Assembly: GCA_027623555.1 (NCBI GenBank)
Contig: JAQBSZ010000002.1
Coordinates: 1-64,000 of the forward strand
DNA from: Pseudomonadota bacterium
GTDB lineage: Bacteria > Pseudomonadota > Gammaproteobacteria > Pseudomonadales > Pseudohongiellaceae
DNA length: 64,000 nt
Reading direction: 5' to 3'
Shown: piece by piece, positions 56,198-64,000 of the stretch
Layout of the letters: every line of letters begins with the position of its first letter
Numbering within the stretch: the first letter of the stretch is position 1
Translations under genes and position numbers: made by a program
Notes under the pieces: generated by a model
What the model saw: the letters and a program-made list of their open reading frames with translations, nothing else
The model's database searches: none
Told to the model about the DNA's origin: nothing

Positions 56198-57064
56198 TCA
56201 GGATGATTTCTTGCGCATATCCACCAGAGTCGAAGTCACCTTGATCAATTTTATCTGCCTGCTGTCGGCGTTCAGTACGGTTATCAGGAACGGTCCGATG
56301 TTTTTCGTTTCGCCGCGCTCTGGAATATGCCCGAATTGCTGTAAAACCAGGCCGCCAACGGTGGTAAATTCCTGATCGTCGAAACTGGTGCCAAAGTATT
56401 CATTGAATTCACCTATCGGCGTGAGTGCTTTGACAATATGATTTTCGTCGTCAAATTTCTTGATGTAGCTCTCATCATCCACATCGTACTCGTCCTCAAT
56501 CTCGCCAACTATCTGCTCGAGTACGTCCTCGATGGTAACCACGCCACAGACACTTCCATATTCGTCTATAACAATTGCCATGTGCTGTCGGGTTTCACGG
56601 AATTCCTTCAAGAGGACATTCAGCCGCTTACTCTCTGGAACGAAAGTGGCGGGTCGCACAATATCCTTAATGTCGAGCTTGCCAGTCTTCCCGTTTAGAA
56701 TTAGTGGCAGAAGATCTTTGGCCAGTAAAATGCCAATAATGCTGTCGGCATTTTCTCCAGTAACCGGAAATCGGGAGTGAGACGCCTTGGTGACAAGCTC
56801 GACGATCTCATTCGGAGAAAGTTTCGCAGGTACCGTCACGACTTGCGATCTCGGAATCATGATGTCACGAACCTGCATGCTGGAAACTTGCAGGGCGCCC
56901 TCGATAATACTCAGAGCATCTGCATCCAGAACCTGATCCTGTTCGGCATTTCTCAGTAGCTCGAGCAGACTCCTGGTGTCGGTGGGTTCGTCGGAAAAGA
57001 CCTGGGCAATTTTATCGATCCAGGATCTGGGTCTTGGATCGATACTAGGATGGTCATTCGCCAT
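56198..57064 (-). CDS. corC: HlyC/CorC-family protein (YbeX)
   Basis: 288 residues. A tandem CBS pair (about 65-190) with VRDIMIPRSQVVTVP and IGILLAKDLLP, followed by the CorC_HlyC C-terminal domain. There is no membrane domain, as in YbeX/CorC. Linked to magnesium/cobalt efflux and to ribosome biogenesis. In E. coli and Pseudomonas lnt comes next; here the next gene is leuS, after a 268-bp region without a gene. Confidence 0.93.
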   Translation of the reverse strand: MANDHPSIDPRPRSWIDKIAQVFSDEPTDTRSLLELLRNAEQDQVLDADALSIIEGALQVSSMQVRDIMIPRSQVVTVPAKLSPNEIVELVTKASHSRFPVTGENADSIIGILLAKDLLPLILNGKTGKLDIKDIVRPATFVPESKRLNVLLKEFRETRQHMAIVIDEYGSVCGVVTIEDVLEQIVGEIEDEYDVDDESYIKKFDDENHIVKALTPIGEFNEYFGTSFDDQEFTTVGGLVLQQFGHIPERGETKNIGPFLITVLNADSRQIKLIKVTSTLVDMRKKSS

Positions 57065-57103
57065 GCGTTGGTTTCTCTTCTGTCTCCGTTCCTGATATGA
57101 GGT

Positions 57104-57577
57104 TTACCCTATCAAATATGGATTCGGGAAGCCAAGATTTTCAAGGATATTAATCTCTCGCTGCTCCATTGTTTCCGCATTCGCTTCGCTGTCATGATCG
57201 TATCCCAGCAAATGCAGCACTCCATGGATTAGCAAGTGAGCGTTATGTGCCTCTAGTGTCTTACCTTGTTCGGCTGCCTCTCGTTCCAGGATTGCCGGAC
57301 AGATCACAACATCGCCCAATGGCTCCGCTGCAAACTGCTTACTAATTGTGGCAGGAAAATTTGCAGGAAAAGAAAGCACATTCGTGGCGTTGCTTTTCGC
57401 ACGATACTTCTTGTTCAGTGATTTGGATTCGATCTCATCCACGAAGCGCAGACTGACACTGTAGGCCTTGTCTGCTCCAATGAGATCCAGGGCGGCATAA
57501 ATCCAGCGCTCACAGATATCAAGTTCGGGGATCCAGTGGGGATCACAAGCGTTAGTGATCTCAATTGTCACGTTCAT
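57104..57577 (-). CDS. ybeY: Endoribonuclease YbeY
   Basis: 157 residues from ATG 57577. Acts in 16S rRNA 3' maturation and ribosome quality control. The zinc motif is HGVLHLLGYDHD (HxxxHxxxxxH), with SFPANFP and GDVVICP before it. The ATG overlaps the ybeZ stop by 17 bp, giving translational coupling. Longer starts at 57649 lie inside ybeZ. Confidence 0.95.
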   Translation of the reverse strand: MNVTIEITNACDPHWIPELDICERWIYAALDLIGADKAYSVSLRFVDEIESKSLNKKYRAKSNATNVLSFPANFPATISKQFAAEPLGDVVICPAILEREAAEQGKTLEAHNAHLLIHGVLHLLGYDHDSEANAETMEQREINILENLGFPNPYLIG

Positions 57578-58574
57578 TAAATTGCGAGGGATCCTTGCTG
57601 CTGAGTTTAGAAACGGAGCTTCTGTCAAATTTATCATAGGCCTCGACAATCTTCTGCACCAGGCGATGGCGAACTACATCCTTGGCGTTGAAATAGGTAA
57701 AGCCGATTTCATCAATGCCATCGAGGACCTTGCTCACATGAACCAGTCCGGATCGAGTTCCCTTGGGCAAGTCGATCTGGGTCACATCGCCCGTGATCAC
57801 GGCAGTGGATCCGAACCCTATTCGGGTTAAAAACATCTTCATCTGAGCACTGGTTGTATTCTGACTCTCATCGAGGATGATAAAAGAATTATTCAGAGTG
57901 CGGCCACGCATATAGGCAAGAGGGGCTACTTCGATGACATTTTTCTCAATTAGCCGGGCAACTTTCTCAAATCCGAGCATCTCGTACAACGCGTCATAGA
58001 GCGGGCGCAAGTAGGGATCAATCTTCTGAGCCAGGTCCCCTGGCAGAAACCCCAGTTTTTCTCCTGCCTCGACGGCGGGTCGTACTAACAGCAACCGGGT
58101 CACCTTCTCCTGCATCAGTGCTTCTACGGCGCAGGCGACGGCGAGGTAGGTCTTACCGGTACCAGCTGGGCCTATACCAAAATTAATATCATGTTGGCGG
58201 ATTCCTTGCACATACTGCCTCTGGTGTCTGCCACGCGGTTTAACTGAGGACCTTGGAGTCTTGACGAGCAGGCTATCGTCCTGTTCATCCCCTTCATCCG
58301 CTGCATGCTTCACTTCCTGCAACGCCAGGTGCACCTGGTTCGGGCTGAGAAGAGAGCCATGCTGGGTGACAGAATACAGCGCTTCGAGGATATGTGAGCC
58401 ATCGGCAATGGCGGTTGCGCTACCGGATAACTGAAACACATTGCCCCGCTGCTGAATCTTCAGTGCGAGAAAGGACTCAATTTGATGGATGTGCTCATTG
58501 AGGCGCCCGCAAAGGCTTGCCAAGCGCTGGGCGTTGTCTGGTGTCAGTGTCAGACTCTGGGTATGGGTTGTCAT
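57561..58574 (-). CDS. ybeZ: PhoH-like ATPase YbeZ
   Basis: 337 residues. Walker [14 protein letters not shown] at about 143-155 and Walker [10 protein letters not shown]. The N-terminal 100 residues include a KH-like RNA-binding region. It works with YbeY in RNA metabolism. Stop codon lies inside the ybeY start region; miaB is 96 bp upstream. Confidence 0.95.
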   Translation of the reverse strand: MTTHTQSLTLTPDNAQRLASLCGRLNEHIHQIESFLALKIQQRGNVFQLSGSATAIADGSHILEALYSVTQHGSLLSPNQVHLALQEVKHAADEGDEQDDSLLVKTPRSSVKPRGRHQRQYVQGIRQHDINFGIGPAGTGKTYLAVACAVEALMQEKVTRLLLVRPAVEAGEKLGFLPGDLAQKIDPYLRPLYDALYEMLGFEKVARLIEKNVIEVAPLAYMRGRTLNNSFIILDESQNTTSAQMKMFLTRIGFGSTAVITGDVTQIDLPKGTRSGLVHVSKVLDGIDEIGFTYFNAKDVVRHRLVQKIVEAYDKFDRSSVSKLSSKDPSQFNERDN

Positions 58575-58670
58575 GCAGTACTAATCAATCCTTCTCGGCG
58601 CTGAAACGGGTCAAGTATATCAAGCATTTAGGATTAGGGGGCCTTTGAACAAGTAGTTGGCCACTCTGGC

Positions 58671-60041
58671 TTACAGCCGGCCAAGTAGCGAATTTGGCAG
58701 TGCTTCAGTGATCGTCACAGGAATGAACTGACCGATCTGTGATTTATCCTCGCTGGGAAAATTTACCACGCGATTGTTTTCCGTGCGGCCCTGCAGGTCC
58801 CAGGCATGCTTCCTGGATTGACCAGTGACCAGTATTCGCTGCAGCGAACCCACCATCGACTCACTGATGGCCGTGGACTGCCTGGCGATTTGTGATTGCA
58901 GCGTTGCCAGCCGGTGTTTCTTCTCCTGTTCGGGTGTGGAGTCTTTGAGGTCGGCTGCAGGTGTACCGGGTCTGGCGCTGTAGATGAAACTGAATGAATT
59001 ATCGAAACCAATCTCCATGATCAGGTTCATCGTATCTTCGAAATCTTTGTTGGTTTCTCCGGGGAATCCAACGATAAAATCGGAAGAAAGGCTTATCCCT
59101 GGTCGACGTTCCTGGATCTTACGAATGATGGACTTGTATTCCAGTACAGTGTGGCCTCGCTTCATGGCAGCCAGTATTCTATCGGAGCCACTCTGCACGG
59201 GCAGGTGTAAGTGAGAAACCAGTTCTGGAACACAGGAATAAGCATTGATCAGATTCGTTGAAAACTCAACCGGATGCGAAGTAGTAAAGCGAATGCGGTC
59301 AATGCCGTCGATACTGGCCATGTAATTTATGAGAAGTGCCAGGTCGACTATGTTGCCCTTGTGATTCAGCCCGCGATAGGCATTAACATTTTGGCCAAGA
59401 AGATTAATCTCCCGCACGCCTTGACCGGCGAGGTGTACGGCTTCGGCGAGCACATCATCCAGCGGCCTGCTGACTTCTTCGCCCCGAGTGTAGGGCACCA
59501 CGCAGAAACTGCAGTATTTGCTGCAGCCTTCCATGACTGTTAGGAAAGCTTGGCAGGAATCTACATTGGGTTGTGGCAGGCGATCAAATTTCTCAATCTC
59601 TGGAAAACTGATATCGACGACAGGGTTTCCAGGCTTTGAAGCCGCCAGCATTTCTGGCAATCTATGCAGTGTTTGTGGGCCGAACACGACATCGACGAAG
59701 GGAGCTCGTTTGCCGATTGCCTCACCTTCCTGGCTGGCGACACATCCCCCGACAGCAATTTTTACATGGGGATTGGTTTGCTTCAGACTACGCCAGCGAC
59801 CCAGCTGATGGAAAACCTTCTCCTGGGCTTTCTCGCGGATTGAACAGGTATTAAGTAACAGCAGATCGGCCTGTTCAGGGTCGTCCACAACAATAGCACC
59901 CTGAGATTCCTTCAGCAGATCCAGCATACGCGCCGAATCATACTCATTCATCTGACAGCCATGGGTTTTGATATAAACCCTGGTGGCGCTGGCGCTGGCT
60001 TGCGGAAGCGTTTGTTTATCAGTGGCCTGGCTTACTTTCAC
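58671..60041 (-). CDS. miaB: tRNA-2-methylthio-N6-dimethylallyladenosine synthase MiaB
   Basis: 456 residues. Methylthiolates i6A37 of tRNAs that read UNN codons. N-terminal UPF0004 cysteines ([23 protein letters not shown]) hold one iron-sulfur cluster; the radical-SAM cluster is [10 protein letters not shown]-terminal TRAM domain (about 380-445) binds tRNA. Heads the miaB-ybeZ-ybeY-corC series and is divergent from the DUF1820 gene. Confidence 0.97.
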   Translation of the reverse strand: MKVSQATDKQTLPQASASATRVYIKTHGCQMNEYDSARMLDLLKESQGAIVVDDPEQADLLLLNTCSIREKAQEKVFHQLGRWRSLKQTNPHVKIAVGGCVASQEGEAIGKRAPFVDVVFGPQTLHRLPEMLAASKPGNPVVDISFPEIEKFDRLPQPNVDSCQAFLTVMEGCSKYCSFCVVPYTRGEEVSRPLDDVLAEAVHLAGQGVREINLLGQNVNAYRGLNHKGNIVDLALLINYMASIDGIDRIRFTTSHPVEFSTNLINAYSCVPELVSHLHLPVQSGSDRILAAMKRGHTVLEYKSIIRKIQERRPGISLSSDFIVGFPGETNKDFEDTMNLIMEIGFDNSFSFIYSARPGTPAADLKDSTPEQEKKHRLATLQSQIARQSTAISESMVGSLQRILVTGQSRKHAWDLQGRTENNRVVNFPSEDKSQIGQFIPVTITEALPNSLLGRL

Positions 60042-60223
60042 TGTTCGGGTCGACTTGCGGAAAAAGGAGGCGAATTATAGCAGCAAAAGCGCGCAACTTT
60101 GGTGAGAAAACCGAGAAACTGCAGCGGTGAGATTTACCGGGAAAGTGCAAGCAATTAACTGGAAAATCGCGCAGAATGGCTTGAATTTCATCGAATTAGC
60201 CTGATATTAGGGGTACGCTCGCG

Positions 60224-60270
60224 ATTCCCGGGCGGGAATTTGCCGGCAGATTACGACGCTTTCCCGGCAA
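60224..60270. promoter_or_regulatory. Two inverted repeats in the miaB-DUF1820 intergenic region
   Basis: ATTCCCG (60224-60230) and CGGGAAT (60233-60239) are separated by GG. Then TTGCCGG (60240-60246) pairs with CCGGCAA (60264-60270). TTGAAT near 60181 and TGATAT about 15 bases on could be a promoter for the DUF1820 gene, which would put the repeats near its transcription start. Confidence 0.35.
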
Positions 60271-60304
60271 AGGTTCTGGTTCCTACACTAAGAGATTGAT
60301 TTTC

Positions 60305-60640
60305 ATGGGAAATTCGTCAGAGATATACAAGATTACCTTTCTCAACAAAGGCAAGGTCTATGAGGTCTTTGTTAAACAGGTATACCAGAGCGAACTCTAT
60401 GGATTCATTGAGATCGAAGACTATGTATTTGATGAAAGATCCCAGGTGGTTGTCGATCCCAGCGAGGAAAAGCTGAAGGCTGAATTTAGTGGCGTGAAAC
60501 GTAGCTTTATACCAATCCAGGCGGTTATTCGCATCGACGAAGTAGAGAAGAGCGGTGTGAGCAAGATTTCCAGCGGAGACAACATCACTCCCTTCCCAAT
60601 TTCAATGGTCGGTGGCAAGGCCGATACGAAGGATTCCTAG
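60305..60640 (+). CDS. DUF1820 family protein
   Basis: 111 residues from ATG 60305. Begins MGNSSEIYKITFLNKGKV and carries LYGFIEIEDYVFDE and the VDPSEEKLK segment, the family core. Found next to miaB in Pseudomonas too. Function unknown. A TTG start at 60296 would add three residues. The C-terminal 25 residues are variable. Confidence 0.9.
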   Translation: MGNSSEIYKITFLNKGKVYEVFVKQVYQSELYGFIEIEDYVFDERSQVVVDPSEEKLKAEFSGVKRSFIPIQAVIRIDEVEKSGVSKISSGDNITPFPISMVGGKADTKDS

Positions 60641-60685
60641 GGAGCAGGGCGCTCGATACCTGCCGATTCTTCATTTCCTGAAGTA

Positions 60686-61678
60686 ATGGATAAAGTTCAC
60701 CCTTATGCCAATCTGACACCAGACAAAGTACTGGCTGCGGTTGAGGGGATGGGCTTCGAAACAGATGCGCGAATCTTTGCACTAAACAGCTACGAAAATC
60801 GTGTCTATCTGGTGGGGCTGCATGATGCTCCATCAGTCGTCGTCAAGTTTTACCGACCAGCCAGATGGAGCAATGAGCAGATCCTGGAAGAACATGCCTT
60901 TGCCCATGAGCTCGCTGCTCTTGAAATTCCCATCATCGCGCCGCTGACGTTTTCTGACAGAGGGTCGTTAGTACAGTTCGAGGAATTTCAGCTGGCCATA
61001 TTTCCTCAGTTTATTGGCAGGCCGCCTGAGCTTGATAATCTCGATAATCTAGCGGTTATGGGAAGATTCGTTGGTCGCATTCATGCCGTAGGTGCCACGA
61101 ATAACTTTTTACATAGAGCTGAACTAAGTATTGAAAGATTTGGCGTTGAGAGCCGAGTCTACTTACTGGAAAACAATTTTATCCCCATAGCGCTGGTTAA
61201 CGCCTATGAAACCCTTACTCAGGATCTGATTCGGGTTATCCAGCAGCGACTCGAAGAGCATGGTGATCTGACGACTCTGCGAATTCATGGTGACTGTCAT
61301 CCTGGCAATGTGTTATGGAAGGACGGTACACCAAACTTCGTCGATTTCGATGACACGATGACTGGCCCTGCTATTCAGGATATCTGGATGATGTTGTCCG
61401 GTGATCGTAACGAGCGGCAGGCGCAATTGCTGGAGCTCGTGGATGGTTACAATGAATTCTATGATTTTCCAGTGCGAGAGCTACAGTTGATCGAGTCCAT
61501 GAGAACTCTGCGCCTGATGCACTACAGTGCGTGGTTAGCAAGGCGCTGGGAAGATCCTGCGTTTCCGTTGAGTTTTCCCTGGTTCAATACTGAGCGCTAC
61601 TGGGCAGAGCACATCCTTGAACTGCGGGAACAGTTTGCTGCACTGGATGAGCCTGCCCTGCAATTGCCCTGGGCGTAA
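60686..61678 (+). CDS. srkA: Stress response Ser/Thr kinase SrkA (YihE)
   Basis: 330 residues of the aminoglycoside-phosphotransferase-like fold. Catalytic loop HGDCHPGNVLW and metal-binding FVDFDDTM are intact; the N-lobe Lys lies in SVVVKFYRP. In E. coli the kinase protects against cell death by counteracting MazEF. It lies 45 bp after the DUF1820 gene. The usual neighbour dsbA is absent. Confidence 0.93.
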   Translation: MDKVHPYANLTPDKVLAAVEGMGFETDARIFALNSYENRVYLVGLHDAPSVVVKFYRPARWSNEQILEEHAFAHELAALEIPIIAPLTFSDRGSLVQFEEFQLAIFPQFIGRPPELDNLDNLAVMGRFVGRIHAVGATNNFLHRAELSIERFGVESRVYLLENNFIPIALVNAYETLTQDLIRVIQQRLEEHGDLTTLRIHGDCHPGNVLWKDGTPNFVDFDDTMTGPAIQDIWMMLSGDRNERQAQLLELVDGYNEFYDFPVRELQLIESMRTLRLMHYSAWLARRWEDPAFPLSFPWFNTERYWAEHILELREQFAALDEPALQLPWA

Positions 61679-61681
61679 TAG

Positions 61682-62608
61682 TTAAAGGGAAGATTCGGGC
61701 TGCTGCTCATTCAGTCCCTCTCCGGTAATCCTCTCCTCACCAGTCATAGCCGCGAATGGTAATCCCGATTCCTGCAACCAACCCAGCGCTGCCTGTTCGT
61801 CTTTCAACATGGCGATTGTCGCCATCGAACCCGCCACCGTGCAGAGATTGGCGGCAACGCTGACGGCTCTCAATCCGTCACAAGGCCAACCGGTTTTAGG
61901 ATTCACTATGTGGCTGTAGCGCTTACCCTTGTGAATAAAACAACGCTCATAATCTCCACTGGACGCCAGTCCACCATACAGCAGGTCGATTTTAGCCATC
62001 AAACGATCCCGTTGTTTAGGGTCGGCGACGCCAACCGTCCAGGGTTGATTGTCTGGTTGGGCGCCAATCACCGCGAAGTCGCCACCTAGATTTACCAGGC
62101 CGTGATTGACTCCCAGGCGCCGCCCCAGTTTGGCTACGGCATCTGCCGCATATTCCTTTACGATGCCGCCAAAATCGATCTCCATTCCAGCAGGCATCAG
62201 CAGACGGGAGTTTCGCCAGCTAAGTCGATTAAAACCAATTCGCGGCAAGAGAGCATCGATCTGTGCCTGAGCGGGAACTTGGGCAGTCCTGAAATCCCAG
62301 ATTCTACTGAGTGCTCCGGCAGTAATGTCAAACAGACCATTACTCTGCTCGAAGCAGGTCAATGCATGATCAAATAAGGACCTGGTTTCTGAGTCGATCT
62401 TAATTCCCAGCTTGTCTCCAGCCGAATAGTTAATTGCGGTAACCAGGCTATTACTTCGGTATCTTGAATATTTCTGTTCCAGTCGCCTTACTTCGGTAGT
62501 GAGTTGACGGACGATGCGTTTTGCATTAATTCTGGATTCGTCAAAAATCTGAAATTCGCAATACCCACCCATGGCATTAATCGAGAAGCGTTTTAAAGAT
62601 GGATTCAT
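61682..62608 (-). CDS. apbE: ApbE-family FAD:protein FMN transferase
   Basis: 308 residues. Transfers FMN from FAD to Thr or Ser of target proteins. Key blocks: MGGYCEFQIF near the start, GLFDITAGALSRIW, MEIDFGGIVKEYAAD, LVNLGGDFAVIG, GLASSGDYERCF and RYSHIVNPKTG. There is no signal peptide or lipobox in the first 25 residues, unlike many periplasmic ApbE proteins. It is 17 bp after the DUF3570 gene and likely ends the DUF4266-DUF3570-apbE operon, whose products are its probable targets. Confidence 0.92.
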   Translation of the reverse strand: MNPSLKRFSINAMGGYCEFQIFDESRINAKRIVRQLTTEVRRLEQKYSRYRSNSLVTAINYSAGDKLGIKIDSETRSLFDHALTCFEQSNGLFDITAGALSRIWDFRTAQVPAQAQIDALLPRIGFNRLSWRNSRLLMPAGMEIDFGGIVKEYAADAVAKLGRRLGVNHGLVNLGGDFAVIGAQPDNQPWTVGVADPKQRDRLMAKIDLLYGGLASSGDYERCFIHKGKRYSHIVNPKTGWPCDGLRAVSVAANLCTVAGSMATIAMLKDEQAALGWLQESGLPFAAMTGEERITGEGLNEQQPESSL

Positions 62609-62625
62609 GATTCTGTATTGACTGC

Positions 62626-63783
62626 CTAAAAGGAGTAATCGAAACCCAGAGAAATGCGATTATAGCGCACCAGGGCGGTACTGGGTTGGGAGACTGCGTA
62701 AGCAGAGTACGCTTCGTTTGCAACGTAACGCTCGGCGGTCAGTACTGCAGTCCAGGCACCGAGATCTGCAATCAGACTCAGTCCTCCACTGTATGCACCA
62801 AAAGCGGCGAGTCGATAGTCACTGGATTGATATTCAGACAACGGCTTAAGAAAGTCGTCCACATTAGTAAAGAAATCGGCAGCAGATTGACTGTAGTAGC
62901 GCACAGTTGGAACCAATTGCAGGGAATTGCTCAAATTCTGGAACCAGGCCACATCGAAAGTCTGCGAGCTGATTCCGAAATCATCGTGATAGAAACGGTA
63001 ATTTACATGCAATGATGCATCGGCAGCGACGAAAAAGCGCCGGTACGAATTAGTCAATGCTATTTGGGTTTTATCCTGGGGCCTGACATCACGCAGCTTA
63101 TATGGATCACTAAGAAAACCTGATTGTTCGGTAAGGCTTAAAGCGACTTGAAAAGTAGATACTTGATTTATCACCTGACTGATCGATAGCACCGCCGATG
63201 TGCTGCTCTTGTCTTCGCTCACCACACGATTAAACAGTTCGGCATCAGTCGGGAAGATGTCATCAGATGAATAACTGAAACCTAAAGACACGGTAGTCAT
63301 TTCATCATTAAAATGGCGTTCGCCACTTAGCCCGAAATAAGTCGCACGATAATCATCTTCTTCAGAGTAACCAATATTGCCACCGATGCTGCCGTTTATG
63401 AGGTAGTAGCGTGTACCTACCGAGAGTTCGCTGCGTTTATCGCGTATACCACTGGCACCACTCAGGCTGACGATGGGCTCGCCATCCAGTCCTGTCGAGG
63501 TAAACCACGGTGACGCTCCAGTTAGAGATTCATAATTAGCATCCACCTGAAGTGAGAAGTTTCTGCCAACGGGAGAGATCAGTTGAAACTGGTGAACGTC
63601 AATATCGTAGCGGTCCAGGTCTCCGAAGGGTGCTTCGCGGCGAGACAGGTCATCCTCGGTATAGTTTGAAATCTTATAAGAAACTTTGTTCTGCGTCGGA
63701 GGGGCGTCGGCGTTAGCGATGCCGGGAAGCGCCAGCGCCGTGGTGGAGAGGGCAATCAGGCTGCGAGAATGTTTGGGGTTCAA
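62626..63783 (-). CDS. DUF3570 outer-membrane beta-barrel protein
   Basis: 385 residues. Signal peptide to about residue 25 (GIANADAPP); the mature part is a series of short amphipathic strands ending in SLGFDYSF, with the terminal Phe typical of outer-membrane barrels. Residues 85-91 read ESLTGAS, close to the ApbE target motif DxxTGAT/S, with Glu in place of Asp and Ser91 at the acceptor place. It lies between DUF4266 and apbE. Role unknown; a link to redox chemistry is an inference from context. Confidence 0.85.
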   Translation of the reverse strand: MNPKHSRSLIALSTTALALPGIANADAPPTQNKVSYKISNYTEDDLSRREAPFGDLDRYDIDVHQFQLISPVGRNFSLQVDANYESLTGASPWFTSTGLDGEPIVSLSGASGIRDKRSELSVGTRYYLINGSIGGNIGYSEEDDYRATYFGLSGERHFNDEMTTVSLGFSYSSDDIFPTDAELFNRVVSEDKSSTSAVLSISQVINQVSTFQVALSLTEQSGFLSDPYKLRDVRPQDKTQIALTNSYRRFFVAADASLHVNYRFYHDDFGISSQTFDVAWFQNLSNSLQLVPTVRYYSQSAADFFTNVDDFLKPLSEYQSSDYRLAAFGAYSGGLSLIADLGAWTAVLTAERYVANEAYSAYAVSQPSTALVRYNRISLGFDYSF

Positions 63784-63856
63784 TTTACTTGCCTCTGAAC
63801 GATCCGGTTCCAGGGCGCAGTCTGAAGCGGTCGTTTACTACCGCAGCGTGCAGCGC

Positions 63857-64000
63857 TCAATTACACCCGCAGCCGCCGCCGGCCGCACTGTTGCCACCGG
63901 ATGATGCTTCCTTGCTGAAGAAGATGTGATCGTTCAACAGGCTCTCCAGAGGATCTGCTTCCCAGGCCATTTCCTGGCGGGCCAGAATGCCCCGTTCCCA
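63857..64000 (-). CDS. DUF4266 small protein (partial, cut by the window end)
   Basis: Only the last 47 codons are in the window: WERGILARQEMAWEADP, HIFFSKEASSGGN and the tail GGGCGCN, which fit DUF4266, a family of small lipoproteins. The N-terminus lies beyond 64000. The two cysteines near the C-terminus are notable. It is 73 bp upstream of the DUF3570 gene, in the same direction. Confidence 0.85.
   Translation of the reverse strand, partial: WERGILARQEMAWEADPLESLLNDHIFFSKEASSGGNSAAGGGCGCN

Overview
The window looks like a chromosome segment from a gammaproteobacterium of about 50% G+C. The closest gene-order match I can recall is Pseudomonas: miaB-ybeZ-ybeY-corC, leuS-lptE-holA and proA-nadD-rsfS-rlmH-mrdA-mrdB-rlpA-dacA-ybeD-lipB-lipA follow the pseudomonad arrangement. 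A fabY-type ketoacyl synthase, DUF1820 beside miaB, SrkA and an NSS sodium symporter fit a marine or otherwise sodium-adapted gammaproteobacterium. I cannot name a genus from sequence alone.

Layout. 1-1.14 kb: the end of an IS21-like element, a truncated gene, then a hairpin-rich tandem repeat and a strong terminator. 1.16-9 kb: a membrane protein of the urate-oxidase N-terminal family, a coiled-coil membrane protein, a crotonase-fold enzyme, tRNA-Leu(UAG) followed by an 84-bp repeat, a VWA/J-domain pair, a nucleotide-transporter-like permease and class I fumarase. 9-23.2 kb: fabY, two metallo-beta-lactamase-fold hydrolases, a VanY-type peptidase, a ribosome-hibernation-like factor, a GlxA-type regulator, greB-dinB-serC-serA, a GIY-YIG protein carrying an expanded SAGK repeat, and NhaC. 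23.4-34 kb: the proline/NAD/ribosome-silencing/cell-elongation/lipoate block, mostly tightly packed on the + strand. 34-51.8 kb: an accessory interval between lipA and holA holding secreted peptidases, a sterol-desaturase-like enzyme, transporters, an atypical histidine kinase and three broken genes. 51.9-60 kb: holA-lptE-leuS and corC-ybeY-ybeZ-miaB on the - strand. 60.3-64 kb: DUF1820, srkA, and an ApbE/DUF3570/DUF4266 cluster running off the window end.

How the genes work together. PBP2 and RodA build the elongasome; RlpA and DacA remodel the septal and lateral wall. LipB and LipA make protein-bound lipoate. RsfS and RlmH act on the 50S ribosome, and YbeY and YbeZ act in ribosome and RNA metabolism. 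SerC and SerA make serine. Two genes normally expected in these clusters, mltB (between mrdB and rlpA) and lnt (after corC), are absent at their usual places.

The best leads for new biology are the ApbE/DUF3570/DUF4266 cluster with a flavinylation-like motif in the DUF3570 barrel, the histidine kinase that has Arg where the phospho-acceptor His should be, the in-frame 12-bp repeat inside a GIY-YIG nuclease, and the cluster of in-frame stops and deletions at 40.0-46.2 kb.
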